64,000 bases of DNA from Chloroflexota bacterium (GCA_024224815.1 JAAENC010000128.1:124001-188000), one strand, 5' to 3'. Numbered from the stretch's first letter, positions 9,857-18,383 are shown. Notes: generated by a model from the sequence alone, not told the origin. Translations and numbers: made by a program.

Positions 9857-10567
9857 ATGACTACAAAAGAATTTAAAAAAACTGCAAGATTTACTGGGGG
9901 ATTAACTTTACTGATGGCTGTGATCGCAATTATCAGCATGATGTTTTTGCCTACCAATCTTATCGTGCCTGGAGATGCTGCCACAACGGCAAATAATATT
10001 ATGGCTTCTGAAGGTGCTTTTCGCATGAGCATTGCTGGCAACGCAGTGATATTATTGATTGAAATTGTATTGACTGTAATGCTTTATGTATTGCTCAAGC
10101 CAGTAAATAAAACACTTTCCATAATCGCAGCATTTTCAAGACTGGCGATGACCACTATTCAAGGTGTCAATCTTCTCAATCAGTTCTTTGTTTTGCTGCT
10201 TCTAGGTGGTGCTGGTTACCTGACAGTTTTCGAACCCGCCCAATTACACGCTCTTGTGCAACTCTTTCTGAATGCCCATGAGTATGTAATCCTTATTTGG
10301 GGATTGTTTTTTGCCCTGCATCTCTTCGTGCTTGGTTATCTTGTTTATAAATCGGGTTATTTTCCCAAAACTCTGGGCATCTTGCTCGTAATCTCATCTT
10401 TTTGCTATCTTATACAAAGTTTTGGAAATATCCTATTTCCTCAATACAAAGAGATATTCACCACGATCGGTTTTATTTCGATCATTGAAATAGCATTTCC
10501 CTTGTGGCTTGTGATCAAAGGTGTAAAAGCTGAAGAATGGGAAAAACGTACGTTTGAATCCGCATAA
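9857..10567 (+). CDS. DUF4386-type integral membrane protein (second copy)
   Basis: A 236-residue polytopic membrane protein starting TTKEFKKTARFTGGLTLLMAV. It shares with the preceding gene the overall length, six-segment pattern and a closing stretch IEIAFPLWLVIKGVKAEEW that parallels EITLSIWLIAKGF there. A strong AAAAGGAG stands before the ATG. The function of the family is unknown. A MITE-like repeat element begins 16 bases after its stop codon. Confidence 0.8.
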   Translation: MTTKEFKKTARFTGGLTLLMAVIAIISMMFLPTNLIVPGDAATTANNIMASEGAFRMSIAGNAVILLIEIVLTVMLYVLLKPVNKTLSIIAAFSRLAMTTIQGVNLLNQFFVLLLLGGAGYLTVFEPAQLHALVQLFLNAHEYVILIWGLFFALHLFVLGYLVYKSGYFPKTLGILLVISSFCYLIQSFGNILFPQYKEIFTTIGFISIIEIAFPLWLVIKGVKAEEWEKRTFESA

Positions 10568-10582
10568 ATTAATTGAATCAAA

Positions 10583-10786
10583 CTAGCCACATGACACTTT
10601 TGCTTTTGGAAGGTGGTTGAGTAACCACGAATGTTTTTTCGGGGTGTACACTTGCACTTGCGGCGCAGGTACAAGTGTCGAAACCACAAAGTGGGTATTT
10701 TCTGGGCAAATGTTGGTTTCGATACGGCGAAAAGCATCGCCTACTCAACCAACGGACACTCTTTTTACAAAGTGTCATGTCGCTAG
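10583..10786. mobile_element. MITE-like 204-bp element with 18-bp terminal inverted repeats
   Basis: The ends are inverted copies that match in 17 of 18 positions: CTAGCCACATGACACTTT at 10583-10600 and the complement of 10769-10786. Further in, GGTTGAGTA (left) and TACTCAACC (right) form a second inverted pair. The flanks GAATCAAA (left, 10575-10582) and AAATCAAA (right, 10787-10794) match in seven of eight positions, as expected of a target-site duplication. There is no room for a transposase, so it would need one in trans. The inner parts GGTTGAGTA and TTTCGATACG resemble widely dispersed bacterial intergenic repeats. It lies between the second DUF4386 gene and the NAD(P)-binding gene and contributes a spurious in-frame extension to the latter. 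Confidence 0.65.
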
Positions 10787-10805
10787 AAATCAAATAGAGG
10801 AAAAA

Positions 10806-11534
10806 ATGAATATACTTATTGTTGGAGCAAGTGGAGCGACTGGTCGGTTGCTCACAGAAGAACTTCTTAATCGTGGACAACTCGTCAAGGTGATTGTGAG
10901 ATCGCCTGAAAAACTGCCCGCCGCTATCAAAAACCATGAGAATTTATCGATAGTTCACGCCAGCCTTCTGGATCTAAGTGATGCCGAATTAGCCCAGCAC
11001 GTTAAAGGCTGCGATGCGGTGGCATCATGTCTGGGCCACAACTTGAACTTCAAGGGGATGTTTGGGCATCCAAGAAAACTTGTCACTGACGCGGCTCGGC
11101 GATTATCTGATGCCATCAAGACAAACTCACCTGAAAAATCAACTAAATACGTACTTATGAATACTACAGGGAACAGAAATCGTGATCTTAATGAGCCAAT
11201 TTCCTTTACTGAGAAAATGGTTGTTGGACTCTTGCGTCTTCTATTACCTCCCCATGTAGATAATGAACAAGCTGCAGATTATCTGAGAAGCCAAATTGGT
11301 CAGAAAGATGCGCAGGTTGAATGGGCCGCAGTCCGCCCAGATGGTTTGATCGATGAAGCCGAAGTTACCGCTTATGGTGTGCATCCATCGCCAATTCGAA
11401 GCGCCATCTTTGATGCTGGACAGACCAGCCGTATCAATGTCGGGCACTTTATGGCTGATCTGATCACCGAAAATGATGTCTGGCAAAAATGGAAAGGGAA
11501 AATGCCCGTTATCTATAATCAGGTTTCGGGGTAG
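10806..11534 (+). CDS. NAD(P)-binding Rossmann-fold epimerase/reductase-like protein
   Basis: A 242-residue atypical short-chain dehydrogenase of the NAD(P)H-binding / NmrA-like kind. The start MNILIVGASGATGRLLTEEL holds the GxxGxxG dinucleotide motif (residues 7-13), and the following beta strand ends in VRSPEKLPAA, where Arg suggests a preference for NADPH. The stretch SKYVLMNTTGNRN-like (STKYVLMNTTG) is the usual mid-domain strand; no YxxxK catalytic pair stands out. The frame is open back to 10617 through the repeat element, but GAGG lies six bases before the ATG at 10806, where the Rossmann fold begins. Substrate unknown. Confidence 0.85.
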   Translation: MNILIVGASGATGRLLTEELLNRGQLVKVIVRSPEKLPAAIKNHENLSIVHASLLDLSDAELAQHVKGCDAVASCLGHNLNFKGMFGHPRKLVTDAARRLSDAIKTNSPEKSTKYVLMNTTGNRNRDLNEPISFTEKMVVGLLRLLLPPHVDNEQAADYLRSQIGQKDAQVEWAAVRPDGLIDEAEVTAYGVHPSPIRSAIFDAGQTSRINVGHFMADLITENDVWQKWKGKMPVIYNQVSG

Positions 11535-11642
11535 TCGCAATATCGAAGTTTTGATGATAAACCAAGGAGCATAATTGCGGGAACTCTCCAATACCTCTCG
11601 CGGTTATGCTCCAGAAAGCTACTCACAAAAAGGATAAATGCT

Positions 11643-12089
11643 ATGACAAAGGAAAAATTTCTAACCATACGCTGGAACAATTTTCTCTCTCTAGGATTAG
11701 GTCTTCCTACTCTGATATATGTGATCGTTGCTTTGTCTAATTCGCTTTGGCTAGAAAGAAGTGGACTGGTTGGACTTACAATTTTTGGGGCACTTTTCTG
11801 ACTGGTTATTGAGTATCATACAACCATGCGGTTCGCGTGGATCCGAGAAAACTCAGAAGCCTACGCTCCAGTAAAACAAGGCTTTACTCACCCGCTCTCT
11901 GTTATCAGAAAAATTTATAATATCGCCTTCTGGGTTTTTCTGCTTCCCTTCTTTACAACTATTGACTATAGCACAGGCTTTATCGCTTATAGCGTGGTCA
12001 TTTTTATAAGGCTGGCATTAAACCTGTACACAAATAATATCCTCAATCTGACCCCAGAGGAGCACGAAAGTTATCCCTTTCGAATTTGA
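11643..12089 (+). pseudogene. Small membrane protein gene interrupted by an in-frame TGA
   Basis: An ATG at 11643, preceded by AAGGA, opens a frame that reads LGLGLPTLIYVIVALSNSLW and stops at TGA 11799-11801 after 52 codons. The same frame then continues without another stop to 12089 (…VIEYHTTMRFAWIREN…, FWVFLLPFFTTIDYSTGF…). Joined, the two parts make a protein of about 148 residues with four hydrophobic segments; read as Trp, the stop gives GALFWLVIEY, which continues the second helix smoothly. A TGG to TGA change in a single gene is the simplest reading. The second half could restart at ATG 11826 but has no good ribosome binding site. No family recognised. Confidence 0.6.
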
Positions 12090-12169
12090 GAATGTGCTTG
12101 GTTATTTGACGAAAATTAATAAATATCAAAATACTATTTTGATACCGAAATAAGGTAAAGGAAAAAACG

Positions 12170-12376
12170 ATGGTTTTAGATCCAAATAATAAAGAAAATG
12201 AAAAGTCCCAAACCGACATGATTGGTGCTGGGCTTTCAATAGCGGGTGGCGTTGGGCTTGCTATTGGCTCTGCAATGAATAATCCTGGCACGGGGCTGGC
12301 AGTTGGAATCGCATTAGATCTTGAGATTGGGACAAGTTTAGAAAAAAAGAAAAATTCTCAGAAGGATAATGATTAA
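12170..12376 (+). CDS. Small glycine-rich (glycine-zipper-like) protein
   Basis: A 68-residue protein: a charged start (DPNNKENEKSQTD), a Gly/Ala-rich hydrophobic middle (IGAGLSIAGGVGLAIGSAMN, then GTGLAVGIALDLEIG) and a Lys-rich end. The GxxxG spacing would suit a helix that packs in the membrane. AAAGGA precedes the ATG by seven bases, which supports translation. I know many similar uncharacterised proteins in soil and sediment bacteria; function unknown. It follows the interrupted membrane gene by 80 bases. Confidence 0.6.
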   Translation: MVLDPNNKENEKSQTDMIGAGLSIAGGVGLAIGSAMNNPGTGLAVGIALDLEIGTSLEKKKNSQKDND

Positions 12377-12632
12377 TCAAGAATTCAGTCGGACTAATGC
12401 TTATTTGAATGTTATACATTAAGATATCAAGCAAATATGTAATGAGATGTTTTTGAAGGGTGGCTCGGTGAGGATACAAAGATAGGTTGGATGAAATAGA
12501 TAACACCGATATTGCCTGACGATTTCAAAACTTGTGACTAAGTTTTTGAAGTAAGTAACAGTAAAAAAAAAAGCAATATTTCCCCTTATTTCTAGGGAAG
12601 GGTGGGGTTCGGTGACTATCACACTTGGGCAC

Positions 12633-12666
12633 AAAAAAAGAGCTTCTCAAGAGAGAAGCTCTTTTG
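12633..12666 (-). terminator. Intrinsic terminator behind tRNA-Glu
   Basis: AGAGCTTCTC (12639-12648) and GAGAAGCTCT (12653-12662) form a perfect 10-bp stem with a 4-base loop. On the minus strand it is followed by a run of seven T, so it ends the tRNA-Glu transcript. The stretch 12377-12632 before it shows no gene or repeat that I can support. Confidence 0.85.
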
Positions 12667-12710
12667 CGTTAAAGAAAAAGACACGCTTATTCAGCATGTC
12701 TTTTTGGCAG

Positions 12711-12783
12711 TGCCCCCAGGGGGACTCGAACCCCCGTTTTAGCCTTGAGAGGGCCATGTCCTGGACCACTAGACGATGGGGGC
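12711..12783 (-). tRNA. tRNA-Glu (anticodon CTC)
   Basis: On the minus strand 73 bases fold as a cloverleaf: acceptor GCCCCCA pairs with TGGGGGC and the discriminator is A; the T arm is GGGGG-TTCGAGT-CCCCC; the anticodon stem TGGCC/GGCTA holds the loop CTCTCAA with anticodon CTC, which reads GAG. No CCA is encoded. A promoter lies just upstream and a terminator downstream, so it is a single-gene unit. Confidence 0.93.
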
Positions 12784-12797
12784 GCACTAGAGGAGCG

Positions 12798-12827
12798 ATT
12801 TTATCACAGGGCTTCTTTAGCCGTCAA
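12798..12827 (-). promoter_or_regulatory. Promoter of tRNA-Glu
   Basis: On the minus strand TTGACG (12822-12827) and TAAAAT (12798-12803) are 18 bases apart, and TG one base before the -10 box makes it an extended -10. Transcription would start about 7 bases on, close to the tRNA 5' end at 12783. Confidence 0.7.
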
Positions 12828-12850
12828 TCAAAAAGGAGATTTTATGGTTG

Positions 12851-13453
12851 TTAAACTAAGTATGTAGCAATAATTTGAGAGACTTCATTAGTAACCGCTT
12901 TAAGAGATTGATCTGTACTCACAATATGACTATTAGCGAGTGAGTCTGCTAAATTGATGTAGTCTATTCGCTGGCGGATAAGTTCTTCTTTTGAAACCTC
13001 TTGTTTGCGCGCAAGCAAAACATTTATCGGCGCATCGAATGTGATATAAGTATCTGCCTGAGGGGCTAGTTTAGCTAAGAACCATACCAATTTACTAGGA
13101 CCACCATAGCGATACCGAAGGGGATCGATCGCCATATCGTAAAAGTAAGGCCTGTCTTGTAAAATCAAGATATCTTCTTTACGCATTTTTTGGGAGTAGT
13201 CAAAATAATATTCTAATAACCATTTGAAAAAACGAAAAAGAACCTTGCCTACAGATAGTAAAAAGGAGTGAGGAGGAAGATCATGGTGCAGAATGATTTC
13301 TTTTTCAGGCTTTGGCTTTCCTTTGCTGCGATGGTGAATGAAAACCCCACTGATCGAAGCAGAAGTAAAGGTTTTTTCTAGCTCGTCAATAATCGTAGAT
13401 TTTCCTACGCCATCTGTTCCTAAAAAAGCGATCAGGGGTGCTTTCTTTTTCAT
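12851..13453 (-). CDS. Thymidylate-kinase-like P-loop kinase
   Basis: A 200-residue P-loop protein. The start MKKKAPLIAFLGTDGVGKST has the Walker A GTDGVGKS (residues 12-19) in the form typical of thymidylate kinases. ILILQDRPYFYDMAIDPLRY matches the DRxxxD region of that fold, and ADTYITFDAPINVLLARKQE the strand before the lid. The canonical TMP-binding region is not obvious, and such divergent kinases often lie near cell-surface polysaccharide genes, so the real substrate is uncertain. AGG precedes the ATG. It is transcribed away from the glucan phosphorylase gene, 189 bases apart. Confidence 0.78.
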   Translation of the reverse strand: MKKKAPLIAFLGTDGVGKSTIIDELEKTFTSASISGVFIHHRSKGKPKPEKEIILHHDLPPHSFLLSVGKVLFRFFKWLLEYYFDYSQKMRKEDILILQDRPYFYDMAIDPLRYRYGGPSKLVWFLAKLAPQADTYITFDAPINVLLARKQEVSKEELIRQRIDYINLADSLANSHIVSTDQSLKAVTNEVSQIIATYLV

Positions 13454-13642
13454 AACCTGCCTCTTTTTTCCTAGGGCTTAGATCGCTGCTATGCTGACAA
13501 TCCCATTACTGATTTTTTATCCCGCTCAAGTAGAATATTCGCTTAAATTGTACTTCATTTTCTGAAAAGAGTGGTATCATAGCGACGTTTTTCCTTACTA
13601 GACAAATTCTATTTGAAAGTCAGTCAATGACCGGAGAAAAAA

Positions 13643-15784
13643 ATGACACTTTTTAAAACTCGTTTGCCAAATAATTTTGATCTTCCTCGTCGTATCAATC
13701 GTTTAGGCGAGCTCGCCTACAATCTTTGGTGGACATGGCAACCCCAAGCCCAACGCCTCTTTTCCCATATTGATGGCGAGCTTTGGGAACGTTTGGCACA
13801 TAACCCCATTCTTTTCTTACGAGAAGCAGGGCGTTCCAGCCTAAATGATGCAGCACAAAAGAGTGAATATCTTGAAAATTATGATCAAGTTTTCGCCGAT
13901 TTTGATGCCTATATGGCGCAAAAGGGAACCTGGTGCGATAAAAATCAGGGCGACTTTTGCAAGAAACCCATCGCCTATTTTTCAATGGAATTTGGTTTGC
14001 ATGAAACCCTACCTATTTACTCCGGTGGCTTGGGCGTATTAGCAGGTGATCATCTTAAAGAAGCCTCAGACCTTGGGTTGCCGCTCAAAGGCATTGGTTT
14101 TCTTTATGCCGAAGGCTATTTTTCGCAGCGTATCTCAGAAGATGGCTGGCAAGATGCACTGAATAATCCCCTTAACTTCGATGACTTGCCTCTCATTCCA
14201 ATGGTGAATGACGAAGGTGAACCATTAACTGTTAGCGTAGACTTACCCGACCGAAAAGTTTCCGCCCGTTTGTGGGAAGTGCGCGTAGGCCGAATCCCAC
14301 TTTATCTGATGGATTCAGACGTTCCCTCCAATGCGCCCGAAGACCGAAAATTATCCTCCCGACTTTATTGGAGCGATATTAACTTCCGCATTGCCCAAGA
14401 AGTATTACTCGGCGTTGGTGGCGTGCGCGTTATGCGTGCTTTGGGGCATGATCCCAGCGTTTGGCATATGAACGAAGGCCACGCCGCTTTCCAAATTTTG
14501 GAACGCGCCCGCGAAGTCGTCGAAACAGGAAAAACTTTCGCCGAAGCAATTGAAGAAACACGCGTAAATAACGTTTTTACTACACATACACCTGTTCCTG
14601 CGGGGAATGACGAATTCCCTCTCTGGATGATAGATAAATATCTAGCTGCATTATGGCCTCAGCTTGGTCTCAGTCGAGACGAATTTGTAGACCTCGCTCG
14701 CAACCAGCAATCTTGGGGCGAAACCTTCAGTATGGGCGTTCTCGCTCTGCGTCACTCCGATGGTAAAAATGGCGTTTCAGAATTGCACGGTCGCGTTGCG
14801 CGTGGCATGTGGAATTTTCTCTGGCCAGAGAAGAAAAAATCAGATGTGCCTATAGGTTATGTCACCAATGGCGTACACACATCCACTTGGCTTGCCCGTC
14901 GTTTTGGGATGCTCTATAACGAATATCTCGGCACCGATTGGCTTGATCGCCTCGATGACCCCAGCCTCTGGAATCAGATCGACAATATCCCGGATGCAGA
15001 ACTTTGGGAAGTCCGCAATCATCTTAAACGCAAAATGGTCTTCTATATGATGGAAAGAACACGCCGCCGCTGGATGAAAGGCGGATTCCATCCCGTACAG
15101 GCAATTGCATCCGGTGCATTGCTCGAACCCTATGTGCTGACTATCGGATTTGCACGCCGTTTCGCAACCTATAAACGCGCAAACTTGATCCTCAACGATC
15201 TCGACCGTGTTTTGGGCTTGCTCAATCGTCCCAATCAGCCTCTCCAGATTATCTTTGCCGGTAAAGCCCACCCAGCGGATGAACCGGGCAAGCAATTGAT
15301 CCAGGAAGTGTACAGGGGCGTCAAAAAAGCTGAAAACGGCGGGCGTCTCGTATTCCTCGAAGATTATGATATGAATGTTGCCCGTTACCTCGTTCAGGGT
15401 GTAGATGTTTGGCTTAATACCCCCCGTCGCCCCAACGAAGCCTCCGGCACATCCGGGATGAAAGCAGCGATGAACGGCGCGTTAAACTTCTCCGTTCTCG
15501 ATGGTTGGTGGCGCGAAGCCTATAATGGTAAAAACGGCTGGGCAATCGGCGACGATGTTGCTCCTGACACCGAATCACAGGATGAAGGTGATATTGAAAG
15601 CCTTTACGCGACACTAGAGAATGAGATTATCCCGCTCTATTACGACCGTGATGCAAATAATCTGCCTGCAAAGTGGATCAAGATGATGAAAAACAACTTG
15701 CGCACAATTACCCCACAATTTTCTATGCGCCGTATGGTCAAAGAATATGTTGAGCAGTTGTATTTGCCAGCAGTAAAGAAGTAG
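13643..15784 (+). CDS. glgP: Alpha-glucan phosphorylase (GT35, DUF3417 type)
   Basis: Breaks alpha-1,4-glucans by phosphorolysis to glucose 1-phosphate. The 713-residue protein opens with the DUF3417-type N-terminal region (LGELAYNLWWTWQPQAQRLF), continues with AYFSMEFGLHETLPIYSGGL, typical of this short bacterial family, and has the PLP-binding region EASGTSGMKAAMNG near the C-terminus, whose Lys should carry the cofactor. HMNEGHAAF and FTTHTPVPAGND are further family motifs. It lacks the long N-terminal regulatory part of animal-type enzymes. GGAG precedes the ATG. It stands alone, with a hairpin-rich repeat behind it, so no glycogen operon is visible here. Confidence 0.94.
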   Translation: MTLFKTRLPNNFDLPRRINRLGELAYNLWWTWQPQAQRLFSHIDGELWERLAHNPILFLREAGRSSLNDAAQKSEYLENYDQVFADFDAYMAQKGTWCDKNQGDFCKKPIAYFSMEFGLHETLPIYSGGLGVLAGDHLKEASDLGLPLKGIGFLYAEGYFSQRISEDGWQDALNNPLNFDDLPLIPMVNDEGEPLTVSVDLPDRKVSARLWEVRVGRIPLYLMDSDVPSNAPEDRKLSSRLYWSDINFRIAQEVLLGVGGVRVMRALGHDPSVWHMNEGHAAFQILERAREVVETGKTFAEAIEETRVNNVFTTHTPVPAGNDEFPLWMIDKYLAALWPQLGLSRDEFVDLARNQQSWGETFSMGVLALRHSDGKNGVSELHGRVARGMWNFLWPEKKKSDVPIGYVTNGVHTSTWLARRFGMLYNEYLGTDWLDRLDDPSLWNQIDNIPDAELWEVRNHLKRKMVFYMMERTRRRWMKGGFHPVQAIASGALLEPYVLTIGFARRFATYKRANLILNDLDRVLGLLNRPNQPLQIIFAGKAHPADEPGKQLIQEVYRGVKKAENGGRLVFLEDYDMNVARYLVQGVDVWLNTPRRPNEASGTSGMKAAMNGALNFSVLDGWWREAYNGKNGWAIGDDVAPDTESQDEGDIESLYATLENEIIPLYYDRDANNLPAKWIKMMKNNLRTITPQFSMRRMVKEYVEQLYLPAVKK

Positions 15785-15925
15785 ATATTCCCAGCCGTGC
15801 CTTTGCAGGTCGATGCTTTTCGGCGACACATCTTCTCAAGTAATTTATGCAAAAGCACAGTTAATAACTGATGTTACGCAGTCGATTGTTATTGATTGAA
15901 AATTTGGATACAGCCCCCTTCCTAA

Positions 15926-16002
15926 CCTTCCCCCAAAGGGGGAAGGAATAAATTCTCCCCCTTTGGGGGAGATACCCTGAAGGGTACTTTGCCCGATAGG
16001 GC
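15926..16002. repeat. Dispersed palindromic repeat, four hairpins in a row
   Basis: The gap 15785-16065 holds consecutive inverted repeats: CCTTCCCCC/GGGGGAAGG (15926-15946), TCTCCCCC/GGGGGAGA (15954-15972), TACCCT/AGGGTA (15973-15986) and GCCC/GGGC (15991-16002). The sequence type, with CCCTTCCTAACCTTCCCCC, belongs to the same dispersed family as the repeats near 34786 and 37651. Whether it also ends the glgP transcript is unclear, as no T-run follows. Confidence 0.75.
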
Positions 16003-16065
16003 AGAGGGGGAAGCGACAGCCTATTACTCATCACTGCGTAGCATCAGCTAATAAAGGAAAATAAA

Positions 16066-16596
16066 ATGCAAGAAATTCTCCTAACTCTCCCCGCTTGGGC
16101 TTTTGCCCTGATCATTTTTGTCTTGCGTGTCATTGATATGGCTGTAGGTACATTGCGTTTGTTGGTCAGTATGCGCGGCAAGCAATTGGCATCTTGGGTC
16201 TTGGGATTCTTTCAATCGATTATTTTTGTTTTAGCGATCACTTCTGTTTTGAGTAGTCTGGATAATCTTCTGAATATCTTTAGTTATGCGGCCGGATATG
16301 CCACAGGTGGTGTACTCGGTTTTTGGATCGAAGGAAAAATGGCGATAGGCTATGTTCGTTTAGAAGTGATTAGCCCAATGCGCGGCGCAGAGTTGGCCGA
16401 TAGCCTCCGCGAAGAAGGTTTTGCCGTGACCGAAGTCTCTGCCCGCGGAAAAAACGGGATGGTAAGTTTGCTCAACGTTGCTGTTTTACGAAAAAGTGTG
16501 GAAATAGCGGCAAAGATCATCCGCGAAGTAGATGAAGATGCCTTTGTGACCACAGAAGAGATGAGAGCGGTAAGACGAGGCTTTTGGCGAGCGTGA
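16066..16596 (+). CDS. UPF0316 / DUF2179 membrane protein
   Basis: A 176-residue protein with an N-terminal membrane part of three hydrophobic segments (LPAWAFALIIFVLRVIDMAV, then VLGFFQSIIFVLAITSVL, then a Gly-rich one) and a C-terminal soluble DUF2179-type domain (VISPMRGAELADSLREEGF…, DEDAFVTTEEM). The combination is that of the UPF0316 family, whose function is not established. AAAGGA precedes the ATG. It overlaps the rhodanese gene by four bases, so the two are translationally coupled. Confidence 0.88.
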   Translation: MQEILLTLPAWAFALIIFVLRVIDMAVGTLRLLVSMRGKQLASWVLGFFQSIIFVLAITSVLSSLDNLLNIFSYAAGYATGGVLGFWIEGKMAIGYVRLEVISPMRGAELADSLREEGFAVTEVSARGKNGMVSLLNVAVLRKSVEIAAKIIREVDEDAFVTTEEMRAVRRGFWRA

Positions 16597-16925
16597 GCAC
16601 CCCGGAAATTAGCGTTCAGGATTTGCAAGCTATGCTTGAGTCTGGGGAAGATTTTGTCCTTTTAGACGTCCGCAAGCCATGGGAATTAGCCCGCGCTAAA
16701 TGGGATGATTCTCGCTTAAGATTAGCGCCAATGAGTCAACTTGCTCAGCGTGGTATAGAGAAAATGCCAGAAGATGTGCCCGTTGTAGTGGTTTGTCATC
16801 TTGGTGTTCGTAGTTATCAGGTCACGAATTGGTTGTTATCTCAAGGATGGAAGGATGTATTTAGTTTAGAAGGCGGGATAGAAGCCTATGCTTTTAATGT
16901 CGATTCGACTCTTGGCAGATATTAA
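16593..16925 (+). CDS. Single-domain rhodanese
   Basis: A 110-residue rhodanese-fold sulfurtransferase. It shows the family landmarks: LLDVRKPWELARAKW near the start, the active-site loop VVCHLGVRS with the catalytic Cys, and FSLEGGIEAYA near the end. Likely moves sulfane sulfur; the acceptor is unknown. The start is taken as the GTG at 16593, which overlaps the stop of the UPF0316 gene in the form GTGA; a TTG at 16584 is also in frame. A shared terminator follows between it and the convergent aminopeptidase gene. Confidence 0.88.
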   Translation: MSTPEISVQDLQAMLESGEDFVLLDVRKPWELARAKWDDSRLRLAPMSQLAQRGIEKMPEDVPVVVVCHLGVRSYQVTNWLLSQGWKDVFSLEGGIEAYAFNVDSTLGRY

Positions 16926-17011
16926 CGGGAAATGCTTTTTAGAGGATGATGATTTTAGAGGGTAGCAAGCCAAAAACAAGTATGGAACGGTTTTTTATCC
17001 AAATTAAATAA

Positions 17012-17044
17012 AAAAGCTTGGAGAGTAAATTTCTCCAAGCTTTT
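17012..17044. terminator. Bidirectional intrinsic terminator
   Basis: AAAAGCTTGGAGA (17012-17024) and TCTCCAAGCTTTT (17032-17044) are perfect inverted repeats around a 7-base loop, flanked by A- and T-rich sequence on both sides. It lies between the convergent rhodanese and aminopeptidase genes and can end both transcripts. Confidence 0.88.
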
Positions 17045-17068
17045 AATTTTAAAACCTTCACCTTTCAA

Positions 17069-18175
17069 CTAGAACGCAAAGTTGCCATCTTTATAGTAGA
17101 GTTCGCCATCTACGCGGATTTCGGAGTCTTTGCGCATGTCGCAGATCATATCCCAGTGGATGGCGCTTTTATTTTTGCCGCCCGTTTCGGGGTAGCTTGC
17201 GCCCAGGGCCATGTGGAAGGAGCCGCCGATTTTCTCATCGAAGAGAATTTGACCGGTGAATTGGTCAATCTCGAAGTTGGTACCGATCGCGAATTCGCCG
17301 AGATAGCGGGAGCCTGAATCGGTTTCGAGCATCTTCAGGAGGAAATCTTGATTTTTGTCGGCTTTCGCTGAGGTGACTTTTCCGTTGCTAAAAGTTAGCT
17401 CTGCGCCTTCAACGGCGACACCGTTATAAATGGCGGGATAAGTAAATTTGACCCAGCCATTAACTGATTTTTCAACGGGGCCTGTATAAATTTCGCCATC
17501 GGGCATATTGAAGAGACCGGCTGAATTCAGGAAGAGTCGATCTTTGACAGAGAGACTTAGCTCAACGTTGGGTCCGCGAAGTTCGATTAGATCGTGCTCC
17601 TGAATGCTGTCTACAGCGGCTTGTTGTTTTTCTCTGACGCTATTCCAGAAGGCGATGGGATCGTCTTCGTTGGCATGGACGGCGCGATAGACGAAGTCTT
17701 CGTAATCGGGAAAGCTCATTTCTGCATCTTGAGCGTAGGCTTCGGTGGGGAAGAGGGTGGTGACCCATTTGAGTTCGCCCGCGCCGCCTCGTTTCATTTG
17801 CGTGGCAGTAATTGCGCCGAGTGCTTTTCCGCGTCGCTGTAAACGATTTGTATCTACGCCTGTCAGGGCGCGCGTATTGGTTGATGAATGAATGCGAATA
17901 CGCGATTCGAATTGCTCATAAGCCATTTGGTGCAAAGGCGGAACAAAATCGAGTTGTTCGTCGGATGCGTATTTTAAGAAGGTTATATCTTGTGACGCAA
18001 AATCCCAAACCATCGGAATCGGATAAGCGCCTTTTTCGATGATCTGCTTATAGAGTTCGCGGATTAACGGCATCGCAGCTTGAGAGCCTTCAAGCAAAAC
18101 ACGGTCGCCTTTTACAATACGGGCTGAATAATCGACGAGGATTTGGGCAAATTTTTCTACACGTGGGTCAGTCAA
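17069..18175 (-). CDS. M29-family metallo-aminopeptidase
   Basis: A 368-residue cytoplasmic leucyl-type aminopeptidase of family M29 (PepS / AmpS type). Typical stretches are KGDRVLLEGSQAAMPLIREL near the start, IRIHSSTNTRALTGVD in the middle, and in the C-terminal metal-binding half GVAVEGAELTFSNGKV, IGTNFEIDQFTG, DEKIGGSFHMALG and AIHWDMICDM, which supply the Glu, His and Asp ligands of a two-metal site. The start codon is an unusual TTG at 18175, fixed by a strong AAGGAG seven bases before it; no ATG lies near. It stands alone, with a repeat region of about 300 bases upstream. Confidence 0.92.
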   Translation of the reverse strand: MTDPRVEKFAQILVDYSARIVKGDRVLLEGSQAAMPLIRELYKQIIEKGAYPIPMVWDFASQDITFLKYASDEQLDFVPPLHQMAYEQFESRIRIHSSTNTRALTGVDTNRLQRRGKALGAITATQMKRGGAGELKWVTTLFPTEAYAQDAEMSFPDYEDFVYRAVHANEDDPIAFWNSVREKQQAAVDSIQEHDLIELRGPNVELSLSVKDRLFLNSAGLFNMPDGEIYTGPVEKSVNGWVKFTYPAIYNGVAVEGAELTFSNGKVTSAKADKNQDFLLKMLETDSGSRYLGEFAIGTNFEIDQFTGQILFDEKIGGSFHMALGASYPETGGKNKSAIHWDMICDMRKDSEIRVDGELYYKDGNFAF

Positions 18176-18250
18176 GGGAATTCTCCTTGTTGGGTTTTAT
18201 AATTGCGTTAATTATACTCCGAAATTTTATTATTATCCTTGCTGATTTAT

Positions 18251-18383
18251 TGCACGGGCGAGCGTTTTATATGCTGGCATCACATGGGCGTAAACGCCCA
18301 CGCTACGAAGCCCAAGCCTGATAAATCGGACTCTTGGCTTTAGAAAGAAGTCGACTTTAGTCAGCTTTCGCTATGTAGCACGG
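18251..18383. repeat. Dispersed repeat, related to the one at 22129
   Basis: The gap 18176-18485 holds a hairpin TGGGCGT-AA-ACGCCCA (near 18285-18300) and further on GACTTTAGTC followed by CGCT and TAGCACGG. The latter series recurs in the same order at 22185-22216, so both are copies of one intergenic family. No gene is seen in this gap. Confidence 0.7.

Noticed and set aside
10617-10805. N-terminal extension of the NAD(P)-binding protein
   Set aside because: The frame is open only because of the MITE-like element; the Rossmann fold and a good ribosome binding site put the start at 10806.
11799-11801. UGA read as selenocysteine
   Set aside because: A hydrophobic helix without redox partners surrounds it; a mutated Trp codon is far simpler, and no clear SECIS-like hairpin was noted right behind it.
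12612-12854. Open frame of 80 codons with GDSNPRFSLERAMSWTTRR
   Set aside because: It is the antisense of tRNA-Glu; such frames are well-known false genes in databases.
15926-16002. CRISPR-like array
   Set aside because: The units are palindromes of different sequence without spacers of constant length, and no cas gene is near.
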